64,000 nucleotides of DNA from positions 24,184,501 through 24,248,500 of the forward strand of contig NC_091093.1 in the NCBI RefSeq assembly GCF_024713975.1, in the 5' to 3' direction. Below, piece by piece: positions 54,001 through 64,000 of the stretch. Each line of letters opens with the position of its first letter. Positions within the stretch are counted from its first letter, which is position 1. Position numbers and translations under genes: made by a program. The notes beneath the pieces were generated by a model, which searched no databases, was not told the origin of the DNA, and saw only the letters and a list, made by a program, of their open reading frames with translations. Source of the DNA: Paralichthys olivaceus. Lineage: Eukaryota; Chordata; Actinopteri; Pleuronectiformes; Paralichthyidae.

Positions 54001-57000
54001 ATGGAGAGAGAGGTAAGTTTTAAACCCTCAAGCCTCATATGATGTCAATATATAATGGTATATAAGAAACTGTATGCAAACCACACAAATTAAGATACAA
54101 ACTTTAAATTAAGTCTAAATTATTTAACTGTGTTTCACTGTAATGCATCAAATTCGCAAAACAATTACTCTATAATAATTTTGTTAATTTAGTGAATATT
54201 TTCGTTAGATGAGACAATTTAAAAAACAATAACATATGATCACATAAACAAGATATGATGCCAGTAGATGTACAGTGAGTTGATAAATAATCTTGAATCG
54301 AGGTGTGATGGGAAGTTTATAGTTAGAACTACTATTCCCAAGGTCAGGAATCAAGTGTCAAGCTATAGATATACAAATATATTTATGACTGTGGCCTCTG
54401 TTACGTGATTCTGTGTCTCAAGTTCCTGCATCGAATGTCCCCAAGTGCTGGTGTTATGTCTTACCCAGATAGGACACTCCCTCCTCCGGTGTGATGGTGC
54501 CGTACTTCACCATCATCTTCACAAAGTCGATCAGCGTCTTCATGATGGTAATCAGTGTCTCCCTCTCCTGAGTGTCTTGATCTGCAAACGGCAAACCAGA
54601 GAAATAATTTAAAACCACCCCCTCGCAGTGATGCTTGTTGATGCTAATTGGTTACCATAGTTAATGTTGCCACATAATGTGTGGATGTGGGGTTCATAAT
54701 GACTGGAGTATAAATAATTAGTAATGTGTCTGTGTGTGTGTTTCCTGAGCACTTCCTGGTGAAGTTGTGTTGGGGGGGGGGCACACAAAGGTCCATAAAG
54801 CAAGCAGTGACTCATCCTTGGAAATAATATTGCCATGACAACAGCAGCTATCTGGTCCACTGGTCTCCATCTGAAGAACTTCTATCTTTGGACAGAGGAT
54901 TCTCTGAAGCAAAGATTTTTGTGGCTGGGATATAAAACATCACAGGAACCTCAGCGTGCGTTTGTGTGATCTTTACCTGAGTTGAGGCTCCTGAGGAGAC
55001 GGTAGAAGTTGGGGAAGTACTGCAGATCCTGGAGTCCATCTTCAGGGCTCACCTCGTTGCCTTCTTCGGCATCTTTGTCCAAGGCATCGTCTGCTGCATC
55101 AGCTCCATCTTCCTCCACATCCCTGTCCACCTCGTCCTCAATCTCATCGTCATCCACCGCCTCCTCCTCCTCGTCTTCGTTGTAGCTGCGCCTGGGCGGC
55201 TCCCACGTGTCCTGGAAGTGCCAGAGTTTTTGCTGTTATTGTTTGCCTTGTGCATGATTACCATTGTTTACACTATCTTCAGTTGAGTTTACCAGGTTTA
55301 TGTCTGAACCCTGGTCGTCCTGCTCTCCCCCGGTTTCTTGGTCATTGCTCTCCACGTCCTCAATCTCGTTTCTCTTGGCGTTTTTGGTGATGAGGTCCTG
55401 CAGAGCCTCGGCCACCTGGTACTCCAGCGTATCTGCCTGACTGTCTGTGATCTACAGACACACAAAGAGACAATTGTGCGTCAGAACATGCACTGGCAGG
55501 AAAACACTATGTATCATTCTCAACTAGAGATCCCCTCAGGGTGCAAATTGAACACGACCCAACTAATTATTGACTGTTGAAAAAGTAATTTGCAACCAAA
55601 ACTATGGAACAAAACCAATTCACACGTCTGCCTTTCCTACTGTGGAGTGCAGAAAGAGAGAGGCAGAGAGAGAGTGTTCCTGTTGAGGAAATGTCATGCT
55701 CCATGCTGTGTGGATCCAGCTGTGTATGAGGGAACAAACCTACCAGCCCCAGTTTGAGTAGTTTGGAGACGATCCTGTCGAACACCCCTCTGTCGTCCTC
55801 CTCGTAGATCTTGTTTGCGATCTTCTGGACGATGTCCTCAGCTGTCAGCATGGTGCCGTCCACCTGACGGAAGCTCTCTGAGTCTTCTGAGAGGAGACAA
55901 CATGCATGTTATCATCTGAACCTTAAACACGCTCATTGACATTGACATCTTTGAGTTGCATCAACATTAACAATAATCTTGAATGATTTTTCATTGTAGG
56001 GAAATGTCTTTCTTTTCTACCTCTCTGATTATATTACACCTTAAAATGTTTAACTTGGCTCTAGATTTCTCATAAATCATTAATCATCCTTATCTCGCGT
56101 TCAGCGTATTTATATCTGCATTACTAAGTAAAAATGAAGATCCTTGCAGCCTGACTCTTGCATAACGGCCCCCGCTGTGTTCCACACACACACACAATGA
56201 GAATAACCAGTGCCAGAATATTTTTGCCTGAATAGAAAGGCTGAATCATCAGTTATGTACTTTACCTTTAAACACTGGGCCTATTCTTGTCTTGCTCGGG
56301 GAAATAAAAAATGAAATCCACACTGTGCTTGCCAATTGTAGATGTAGCGTAACCTGACAAGCTGCTTGTCATTGCAGGACTGACCGTACGAATCGATGAA
56401 GCAGAGCACTCAGCATCTTGTGTCTGAGTCACCTCACCTCTGAGACTCTGCTTTATGCTGATGACTCGAATGGATATCAGATTACATGTATGTACGGTGC
56501 GGATGAAATCTACTGTGGGTTAAAGTCAACTTAAAAGTCTAATATGAAGGAAGGTCAAACCACAGCAGGATTTTGGGAGTTTTCTGATCATTTTGAAATT
56601 AATCTTAAGATAAAAGATTTGTCACAAATGTTGGATATTTCGAGACTAGAAAAGACTCCATCTTGTATTTTCACACATTTCTCCATATGACTTCGACACA
56701 GTGATGTTGGGTTATTTTGTAAAGAAGTACAGCATCAATGTGCTTTTACTGCTGCAGTGTCTGAGAGGAAGAAGATCTCTGTCATGCACGTGTGCTGTCT
56801 TTGACTGTATCTGCCTCTGCTTATCCCCATCACACGCACATGTTTCCTCTGCCTACTCTTTTTTAAAATGTCTGTATGGCGGCCTGACAACAACAGACAA
56901 AGCAAGCGGCCGGCAGCCTGCCCTTGGTGATGGGGGCAAAGGTCAAGACTCAGACACAGTACAGTGGGCAGCAGCCTGTGGCACCTTCACCAGCAAGAGC

Positions 57001-58509
57001 CTGGACAGGGTCTGTTAGTGCACTGTGCCAGCTGTGTGTACCCTGGTACTTGCCGTCGTCCATTCCGTTCTTGGTGGAGTCGTAGTCCTCAGCCAGACGC
57101 CGGCTCTTGGTGGAATCTGATTCATCGGGAATGTACTGATCGTCCTTCTTGACCGGTGCCATTGCGGACTCCTGAGATTTCTGGCCGTCAGCCAGTGACT
57201 TAAGCACGGTCAAGTCATCACTATCCTGCTGAGACTCTGTGTCCTTGGCTGCAGCGGGACGCCTTCTCTCTGAAAGTCAGCAGAAACCAAATGTTCAAAC
57301 CTCACGAACACAAGAGAGGAACTAGCAGCTCCTGAATGTTGTTCTGATATAATCGTTAGTGCAGACGAAGCCTGTTTTACTGGAAGTGCGGCAACATGAA
57401 TCCACTCAGCAGGCGGAAATAAAGTCATTAATTGATCGGAAATAAAGGTTTCCATTTACCCGCTGACTGGACTGCAGCCTTCACGCTGTCTGCCTCAACA
57501 ATCTGGGGAAAAGACAAACATTTAATAAATAATTTCCACCCAGGACATCAGCTCAGATTAATAATGTTTGCTGGGTTAATACCCAGGTTACTTGACAAGT
57601 GAGCCCATTTGGCCGGATATTGGAAGTGAGAATGAGTTATGTGACGTAGAGGACTCACCTGCTCTTGTACTGGTTTTTCTTCTGTCAGCTGTCTGTTGTA
57701 CAGAGTTTTATCTGCAACACAGAAAAAAAATGCAGTTATTTGATATTAATAAACATTTTCGTAGATGCAGATATTTAAAAAATGGTTGCATTTATCATTT
57801 TTTCCCCCCGTTCTCGTTTTATACAGTGGCTTCGAGACTCGTGTTCGTTCCAGCTCTCCTAACTCACCACAGTAAAGGCAGAGCTTAATCGGATTATCAA
57901 ACAAAAGATTAAACTGCGGCTAAAATAGACCTCAAGCGGCCTAACAGGGACGAGGCTTCGTTCACAACACTTCACAGGAGCTGCTTGTTTCTCACATTAG
58001 ATTCAGTCAGCTCATGTTTTCTAACTAACTTAATTCAAAGTGGAGCTGTACTCACAGTGTAAAAAAACAATTTAACCTGAGCACAGATGGAAGGAAATTG
58101 CAATTATGTGCATTTAACCGCTCATATAAAGATGAATGTTAAAATTTAGTTCAATTCTTTGCAGATTATTCTCATATTATTCAACGATCACAGCCTCGTG
58201 GTGGTTCTGTTTCCTAAGGGAACATGTGGTGAGTTGTATTGACCTCGTTGCACTTTGTGTCGCTTGTAAAATATCCTTTTTTTAATCACTTTTCTAACAT
58301 TTGATTATTTCGGGAAATGACTTGCACAGAAACACTTTCACAGTAGAAGTGCGGGATTGCTGCAACAATCGTTTTAATGGTTAAAGGCGATTATCGGACA
58401 ACTCACCATCCGATGGAGCAGTCGGTGTGGGGAAGGCAGATATGTGGCTCACTACGTTCAGAGCGAGGAGCTGGAAGAGCAAGAGGAGGCCGACGCATTT
58501 CGACGCCAT
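45029..58509 (-). CDS. scg3: Secretogranin-3
   Basis: Secretogranin III is a granin of neuroendocrine and endocrine dense-core granules; it binds cholesterol-rich membrane and chromogranin A and helps sort cargo. Coding exons in transcript order: 58407-58509, 57659-57711, 57460-57502, 57042-57269, 55744-55886, 55293-55451, 54977-55211, 54465-54581, 50118-50198, 49423-49533, 48396-48485, 45029-45147. Twelve GT-AG-bounded exons join exactly to 493 aa (human 468, also 12 exons). The start is the ATG in caggATGG. Residues 1-25 form a signal peptide, with cleavage likely before FPTPTAP. Conserved blocks include [118 protein letters not shown] and the C-terminal IKRIYGSL. Exon 7 contains a long Asp/Glu-rich insert. 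The exon 10 donor was placed at A|gtcagt (49423) because only that site keeps frame. Confidence 0.96.
45540..45720 (+). repeat. Interspersed repeat family B, copy 4 (diverged)
   Basis: 'tcaatcagttgatcaaaccttatttacatagcaaatccaaaac' followed by an A-rich tail, resembling the head of the family at 31.5 and 35.8 kb. Lies in the last scg3 intron. Confidence 0.5.
46500..46605. repeat. GATACCGAT-type interspersed repeat
   Basis: 'ccagatacggattctgatacctgg...ggccgataccgatccgataccagg' is a recurring teleost repeat core. A weaker match lies at 24.6 kb. Confidence 0.5.
47140..48130. promoter_or_regulatory. Candidate conserved regulatory block in last scg3 intron
   Basis: A roughly 1 kb stretch of low-repeat sequence, unlike the surrounding AT-rich intron, is dense in homeobox/POU-like words. 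These are TGCTAATGAGATG (about 47241), TTAATTACGC (about 47628), ATGCATATTCATGAG (48021-48035) and TAATTGCAAAT (48080-48090). No ORF with homology was seen. Function is inferred from composition only. Confidence 0.3.
51050..51330 (+). promoter_or_regulatory. Promoter-like island inside scg3 intron
   Basis: A local CpG-bearing stretch has an ETS-like ACTTCCG (51143-51149), ACGTCA words just downstream, and a strong plus-strand donor CAG|gtacgt at 51164/51165. It is followed by GCTAGCT/TTAGCTGGCTAGC-rich sequence of the kind seen just after exon 1 of the tropomodulin gene in this window. It may start an intronic transcript; there is no coding evidence. Confidence 0.3.
53395..53670 (+). repeat. 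Interspersed repeat family A, copy 4
   Basis: Starts 'ctctgccaaggaggttatgtttttgc' and contains 'ggtcaggaaagatacca', 'aatttggtgtggatgcggatcaggggg', 'gcagattcaaataaaaatcaagattgaatgaat' and the end 'gggactctctctgagtgcca'. It lacks the middle start segment present in the other copies. Confidence 0.8.
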
Positions 58510-58870
58510 CCTGGAGGATTGTCTCTGGTTCCCTGCTCGCTCCTGAACGTGTGGACAGCTCCGCTCCGTCCGGCCCGCTGGTGCTGAATCCCGAGCTGTA
58601 GCCGCTCTGTGAGACGCACCGGGCGGGGAGGAGAGGTGGCAGAATCTCCGCTGGTGCACCGTGGAGGAGCCGGTGCTGGAAACCAGGTCACCTCAGTGGA
58701 GTTACAACCAGATACGCAGGGAGGCTGTCGAAGCCCCGTGTGAGATTCAGCATCACCTGCCCAGGCTGTAATAGAGCCCCGAGCTGCAAGACCCGCCCCC
58801 TGGCTCTTTACTGAGGGAGGAGGAGGAGAGAGGAGGAGATGGGAGGAGGACACTGCAAGAAGTGTCTGTC
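58510..58870 (-). promoter_or_regulatory. scg3: scg3 promoter and 5' leader
   Basis: GC-rich sequence upstream of the scg3 ATG. On the minus strand it contains TTCAGCACC (58580-58588), then eight bases, then GGACGGAGC (58563-58571). This resembles an RE1/NRSF element with a widened gap. A purine/pyrimidine-biased block lies at 58808-58850. No TATA box near a clear start site was identified. Confidence 0.5.
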
Positions 58871-59012
58871 TAAGATAACACAGAAACTTGTAAGTTCTAG
58901 TTTTTTTATTTTGTAAAATTTTAAATCTTTTATTTTTTACATTGTGACAATAATAGAATAATAAAAAATAATTTCCTTTGGGATGAATAAAGTAAATATC
59001 TATCTATATATC

Positions 59013-59014
<2 letters not shown>

Positions 59015-59064
<50 letters not shown>
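59015..59064. repeat. (AC)n microsatellite
   Basis: About 25 AC units preceded by a short TATC-type repeat (about 58997-59013). Confidence 0.95.
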
Positions 59065-59067
<3 letters not shown>

Positions 59068-60224
59068 GAGGACGGCCTTCCATCAACAAAGTGAGATAAA
59101 ATAAAGCTGCACACAGGATGCAAAGACAATCATTATCAGATATAAATCATTATTTGATTATTATGATTAAATCAGTCATTATTTTGTCATCCGTGATAAA
59201 CTCATTTTGTGAGCCCACCTTTTTAAAAAGTGAATTTGCTATTTGCACGTTTCTGTCGCCACGAGTCAACATTTTCAACCACCTCCTTTTCCCCCTCATT
59301 TCTCTCATCAGCCTTTTTCATTCACTTAATGTCGACCTACTGTTGCAAGTGACGATGAGAAGAACTGCTGAGTGACGTGTTTCTTGCAGCGTTGCAGCAG
59401 AAGATCCGCCCATTCTGTGCGTCACACCCAACCTGCGTCACGGCTGTAGATCTTCCACTGACCAGCAAACAGCAACGTTATTAAACCGGCAAACAATTAG
59501 ACACACAAACAAAGCAGGGAGATTAATTAGGGGCCATGTTTTATGGCCACGTTGCTTTCGTACAAGCTCAGTGTGTTGTGTTAACCATGTGGGTGTAGAG
59601 GCTCTTGTGGATGATTCTGCAGGTGTTCCTTCACTTTCCAGAAACTTAATGAAGCGAGTTCATTTCCCACTTGTTTCATTTGACTTATGTAAAAGGGAGA
59701 TGGAGGAGAGTACTTTATTTAACTAAAGTTCTTAAAGGTGTTTAAATAAATGACAGTTCTTATAAGATAAACATGTTAAACAGGAGGTAAAAAGCTGTTG
59801 ATGTGCACCCACACTTGTCACATGCGTACACAGCAGATATTCCCAGCAGGATGTGTGGATGAGAGGACATATGATTTGGATGATGTGGCACATCACTGTT
59901 AATCCTCTGCTTTATGAAAAGCCTTATGTCTGAGATTAAAATGAAGCCTGCGTGCTCACTGGACTCGTCTTCTGTCTGAGGAGTCGTTTCGCTTCACATC
60001 ACACATTAGTTTGTCATCATGACAAGAAGAAAACAACTTTACAGATTAAATATTCACTTCAATACATTTCCCTTTGGCTGCAGAGTAGATATGATTTAAT
60101 GCAGCCCACTGCCGGTTGTTCTTTCCCCCCCACACAGTATGTAGGAGTGAAGGTTTGTCAGCTTTCACCCTGTTGAGATTTAGTATCAGCGTTGGCTGGC
60201 TGTGTGTGTACTCGTTTTTATTAC

Positions 60225-60480
60225 CTCTTCAGAACCTATTCCAGTACAAACACAGATCCTGTCAGGATCAGTAGACCTCATGGGGACCTAAGCCTGATCC
60301 ACATGAGACTAAAGGTCATACCTCAGGTCCTGGTTTAGGTTAAGGTTGGGGTTAGTTATGAATTGGTCATAGTTACGGTATGGTTTATATGGTTTTGGTT
60401 AGGCTGTCTGCAATGAATGGAAGTCAGTGCAAAAGTCCCAATAAGGATTGCTGTGCAAACCTGTGTGTGTGTGTGTGTCT
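60225..60480 (+). repeat. Teleost repeat fused to TG microsatellite
   Basis: 'catggggacctaagcctgatccacatgagactaaaggtc', 'ggtttaggttaaggttggggttag' and 'caatgaatggaagtcagtgcaaaagtcccaataagg', then a TG run (about 60462-60477). I know this ordered set from many fish intergenic regions. Confidence 0.55.
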
Positions 60481-60684
60481 ATTTTATAACAGTTTGTTTT
60501 TTTATTTAAAGGGAAAATGCACATTAATTATCATGTGTACCTAAATCCGACATGTTCAAGTGTCAGATTTAGCCATGCAGGGTAGTTTGTGCCTGCAGTC
60601 AGGTTGATGGTATAAAAACAAACATAGAATAACATATACACGCATGTATAAAAAGACACAGACAGTTATCATAAATAACACAAT

Positions 60685-61161
60685 CTAAGCAGAACAACAA
60701 TCCAAACACACCATCCCAATTGCACCTAACAAAATTAACCCAAAACACCATGAGACTATTGCACACAATCCCTCAAGCAGCATTGTTTGGACAAATGAGT
60801 TTTTAAAAAGATTAAGTTTACAGTGGGGGACTTGTTGTTGCCTGCTGGAAGGCATGAGCTCATACTCTGCGTGGAGGTTGTGTGATGGGTCAGTCGTTAT
60901 CCTCTGAGCCTCTGAGCCTGCCTGAGAAATAACTGCTCGTATGTGCACTGGAGGGACTGGTTTCCCCTTTACGACTGTATGTATCAGACGAGCAAGCTCA
61001 GTTTTGAGTAGTACAGTGAGGTTGGCTTGAGTAAGGTCTCTAGAACGGCCCGATAGAATAGAAACATGATCCTCTGGTCCACACCAAACACCCTGCGTAA
61101 ACTCATGGAACATGAAAACATGGACAAAGGCACAAAGAAAGCCCAACATTAATACAACCAT
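60685..61161 (-). mobile_element. LINE ORF2 C-terminal remnant
   Basis: A minus-strand open frame of 158 codons contains 'SQAGSEAQRITTDPSHNLHAEYELMPSSRQQQVPHCKLNLFKNSFVQ'. It resembles the conserved tail of fish non-LTR retrotransposon ORF2, of the form 'A..I..DPSHPL...F.LLPSGRR...P..K.NR.KNSF'. Key arginines are lost and the flanking reverse transcriptase is absent, so this is an eroded fragment. The hydrophobic residues at both ends are probably read-through. Confidence 0.5.
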
Positions 61162-62192
61162 ATAAAGACGCAGTGTTCATCATGTCATTTGATGCAATAT
61201 TCCTTTTTCTCAGCAGACATATTGGCTTGTCATGGCTTCATTTCAATGTGTCCACACTGTGAAGCCAAAGCAGCTGATTCACCATTAATTTCATTTTTCA
61301 CAACTGTGCCCACCCCCACCCCCACATTCGATTACAATGCTAATTAGACCTCAGTAACAACCACGCTGTGCAACAAAGATAATGGGAGGAAATCAATTCA
61401 GTGCTCACCCACAGAGTCTGGAGACGGCGAGAGAAAACACTGAGTGTAGAGGCTTTAAAGTAACGTGTCATGATACAGTATCATGTGTCTCAGAGAGCGA
61501 AGGAAAGGAAACATAACATACAATCTATCAAGCAAAACCTCAATTTTTCTATGATTGATGTCATGCTTTCCACCATGAGGTTTACTTGCAATCCCTAACC
61601 AACAAAAATATATGAAGGTTAAAATATTATCACGATGAAAAGCTAAGCTAAAACAACAAAAAGAAAATAATGGGCATTTACATACACCAAACATGAGACA
61701 CAAAATATAAGACTCAGCAAAACTCAGTTATCATTTTTCCTTCTTTCAAATTCACCATTTTCAAATAGTATATAAATTCAGATTATTTCTGTGCACTGAC
61801 GCTCTGTCCTGTGCAGGATGGGATGTTTTCCACCTTTCTGTGTGATGACTGCACTTCCTGTCCTCTGGCTGCATCAGCGGTCTCAGCTCTGCCAAAGGCC
61901 CAGTTGCTTTTCAGATTCTTTCCAGTATCTGTAGAAAACCAGTGGGTAATGCCAGGGAATATCACAATCACCCAGAACAGTGATAACAGAGGTGGGAGGA
62001 AGATTTACAGAGATTTTACCTCCAATTCCTCAGATTAGTTTTTATTTACTGATCTTTTCTGTCAAACCAGGAGAAAACTGTGCTCCACTACTGACATCTT
62101 GTGTTTAATAGCTGTAGATACACTGACTCATCTGCTTAACCCAGAAGCATCTTGACATGTCCTTTTTCAATCAGGAGATCAGTCAATAAAGA

Positions 62193-62214
62193 TAGTGCTT
62201 TAGATAAAGCACTA
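62193..62214. repeat. Short perfect hairpin
   Basis: TAGTGCTTT and AAAGCACTA flank a 4-base AGAT loop. It is too short for a microRNA precursor; no wider pairing was seen. Confidence 0.5.
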
Positions 62215-63044
62215 ATTCTTACAACTCCCCCTCCAAATATCTTCTTCTTGCACGTTTGTACACGTCTGAGCGTCATTCATTCTTATGTAATGAGCATCAC
62301 AAGTAAGACAGATGCATTATGATAACTTAATATAGAGGAAGCACATATTGCTGTTTCACTTGCACAAATGTGTAGAAGTTAAGATTTGATTTCATCTTTT
62401 GTCCTCGTTAAGATTTTGCACAGTTTTAGAGTCAAGTTTTGAATTTAGAAGAATTGACAGGGAGTTGAAAAATGTGCCGAACTTAACCTGATGTTGTGGC
62501 ACATATTTTGATACAGCACTGTACCACAAACACTTTGTGGCATTTTTCCCGTTCTATCCTGCTGCTGTGCACAAAGCCAGGTACATGAAGTGTGTTTGAA
62601 GAACATAACTTGCGCTTCACTGAGACCCGATCTCAACATTGGGTTGAACTAGAATATCGACTCGAGTCCGATCTTATCACGCAACTTCAGTGGTCAAGCC
62701 AGATGATATTTGAATGAGATCCAGTTCCTGCAGTTAGCTTCCAAAGTCCTCTTGTTTTGGAAAAACATGTTTAACAACCACATGTATTTTGTCATATTGT
62801 GTAAAGAAAATACGTCTGAGTTCATGGCTCCAACACTTTTTTCAACATGTCCAGAATCACAGCTCTTGATATAATAAAGTGCAAGTATATTCTGTTTCTT
62901 TCTTTCGAGTTTCCTATTGAGTACATTCTGCATGCAATTTAAATAACTGCTGAACACTTTTGGAAAGTAGACAACAGAAGTTTCTCAGCCTTTCTGTAAC
63001 ATGCAATCGACCTGACCTTCAAATATAACTGGTCTAAATTAGGA

Positions 63045-63046
<2 letters not shown>

Positions 63047-63097
<51 letters not shown>
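63047..63097. repeat. (TG)n microsatellite
   Basis: About 25 uninterrupted TG units. Confidence 0.95.
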
Positions 63098-63099
<2 letters not shown>

Positions 63100-64000
63100 A
63101 ATAAGGGAGTGTGTGTTTGATTGGAGTGGTGCTGCTGCACACTGATGACATGGTATTTATTTGTCTTTCTCTGATGTTGAAAATGCCCTCGGACTCTCCA
63201 CCAGGATGGTCTAAACAGAGGCTGTCCCAGGAGAGTAAGGCAGAGATGGGAGAGGATGCATTTTCTTTTTTCATCAGATCCAGAGGGAAACTGTGGGATT
63301 TTAAAGACTGAAATGTTCGTGTCAGAGAGCATTCAGGAGGAGGGGAAGCTTTTGATTAGTCATCTAAGTTTCCAAACATTGTGCAGGGGATGTGTCATCT
63401 GCTCAGTGTTTTACAGGAAACCCTTTGGTTTCCTGGGACCAGCGGGTTATCGTGTAAACACAGTGATTCTGTCTTTTATTCACAGCTATAACGGAGTGAC
63501 CAGGCCAATAAAGTGCTTTGTTCCATTTAAACAGTGGCTTTGAGCACGGATAAGACTATGAAATCATTTTGGTAAATCACAATACTGCAGTTATTTCACC
63601 ACTAGAGGGCGATGCTTTCCATCTTATAAACAGGGCAGAGAAATTTGCATAGAAGAAAAAGGAAAAGAAGAAAGAGGCAGCCAAATGGACAAAAATACAA
63701 AATCTCATGTATCGTTTTATATTATTGCAGTAAAATTGGGTTTGCGACACTTAAATGTGTAAAAAAATCTGTCACGCTGCTTCGTCTTTGCTTTACAGCT
63801 ACATTCTTTCAGTTTTATGATCTATACTAATTTTAAACTTCCCTAGAGACAGCATGAGGGGCCTCATGTTCTGCGCTGGTGGTCAAATATGTTACCTCCC
63901 AGTGGTGTTATCAACAGTCGGTCCTTTCTTTTACCAAGTATGGATGTTCTCGTCATCTGATTCCTCTGAGTGCATGATGACAGGCTGTTTTAACCCACTA

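Larger units (their letters stand above)
50199..54464. other. scg3: Largest scg3 intron (4.3 kb) contents
   Basis: The intron lies between the exons ending at 54465 and 50198. It contains a GC-shifted promoter-like island (about 51050-51330), a family A repeat (53395-53670) and AT-rich unique sequence. No nested ORF with recognisable homology is present. Confidence 0.7.
58871..64000. other. Region upstream of scg3, no supportable gene
   Basis: No exon was identified. It holds two microsatellites (59015-59064, 63047-63097), a teleost repeat fused to a TG run (about 60225-60480), a LINE remnant (about 60700-61060), a low-repeat block at about 61180-61430, and AT-rich sequence. In human the neighbour beyond SCG3 is DMXL2; no DMXL2 exon was recognised. 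Confidence 0.55.

Noticed and set aside
58510..58659. N-terminal extension of secretogranin-3 by 50 residues
   Set aside because: The extension would need a GTG start and would bury the signal peptide; the ATG at 58509 has a good context and begins a typical signal peptide.
62193..62214. Possible microRNA hairpin
   Set aside because: The stem is only 9 base pairs with a 4-base loop and no extended pairing in the flanks.

Overview
This is ordinary nuclear euchromatin from a vertebrate, almost certainly a percomorph-type teleost fish. The signs are compact multi-exon genes with GT-AG introns, very frequent (CA)n microsatellites, and several interspersed repeat families I recognise as typical of spiny-rayed fish. 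There is no prokaryotic, viral or organellar gene organisation. Four protein-coding genes were reconstructed exon by exon. All reading frames close exactly: LEO1 659 aa, tropomodulin 346 aa, LYSMD2 212 aa and secretogranin-3 493 aa, each near the length of its human relative.

Layout: 1-7.0 kb is intergenic, with microsatellites, one interspersed repeat and no supportable gene. 7.0-14.4 kb is leo1 (minus strand, 14 coding exons), a subunit of the PAF1 transcription-elongation complex. 14.45-15.7 kb is a head-to-head spacer. 15.7-31.4 kb is one tropomodulin gene of tmod2/tmod3 type (plus strand; a non-coding first exon, a 5.1 kb first intron, nine coding exons), a pointed-end actin-capping protein. 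31.4-38.5 kb is repeat-containing intergenic DNA. 38.5-44.2 kb is lysmd2 (plus strand, three coding exons). 44.2-58.9 kb is scg3 (minus strand, 12 coding exons), a granin of neuroendocrine secretory granules, lying tail-to-tail with lysmd2. 58.9-64 kb is upstream or intergenic DNA with microsatellites and the eroded C-terminal end of a LINE ORF.

The gene order scg3-lysmd2-tmod-leo1 matches human 15q21.2 (SCG3-LYSMD2-TMOD2-TMOD3-LEO1), except that only one tropomodulin is present. The genes are neighbours by ancestry, not members of one pathway.

I found no evidence of a novel multi-gene system. The points most worth a second look are: a perfect 15-bp inverted repeat just upstream of the leo1 start; an (EQ)8 repeat in the LEO1 tail; a long (AC)n tract beginning at intron base 6 of a tropomodulin splice donor; CRE palindromes on both sides of lysmd2 exon 1, plus an upstream ORF and a 13-G run in its leader; a split RE1-like element in the scg3 leader; a promoter-like island inside an scg3 intron; and POU-motif-rich, possibly conserved sequence in another scg3 intron. 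Exon boundaries were set by eye from splice signals, frame continuity and remembered vertebrate homologues. Untranslated-region limits and regulatory calls are inferences.
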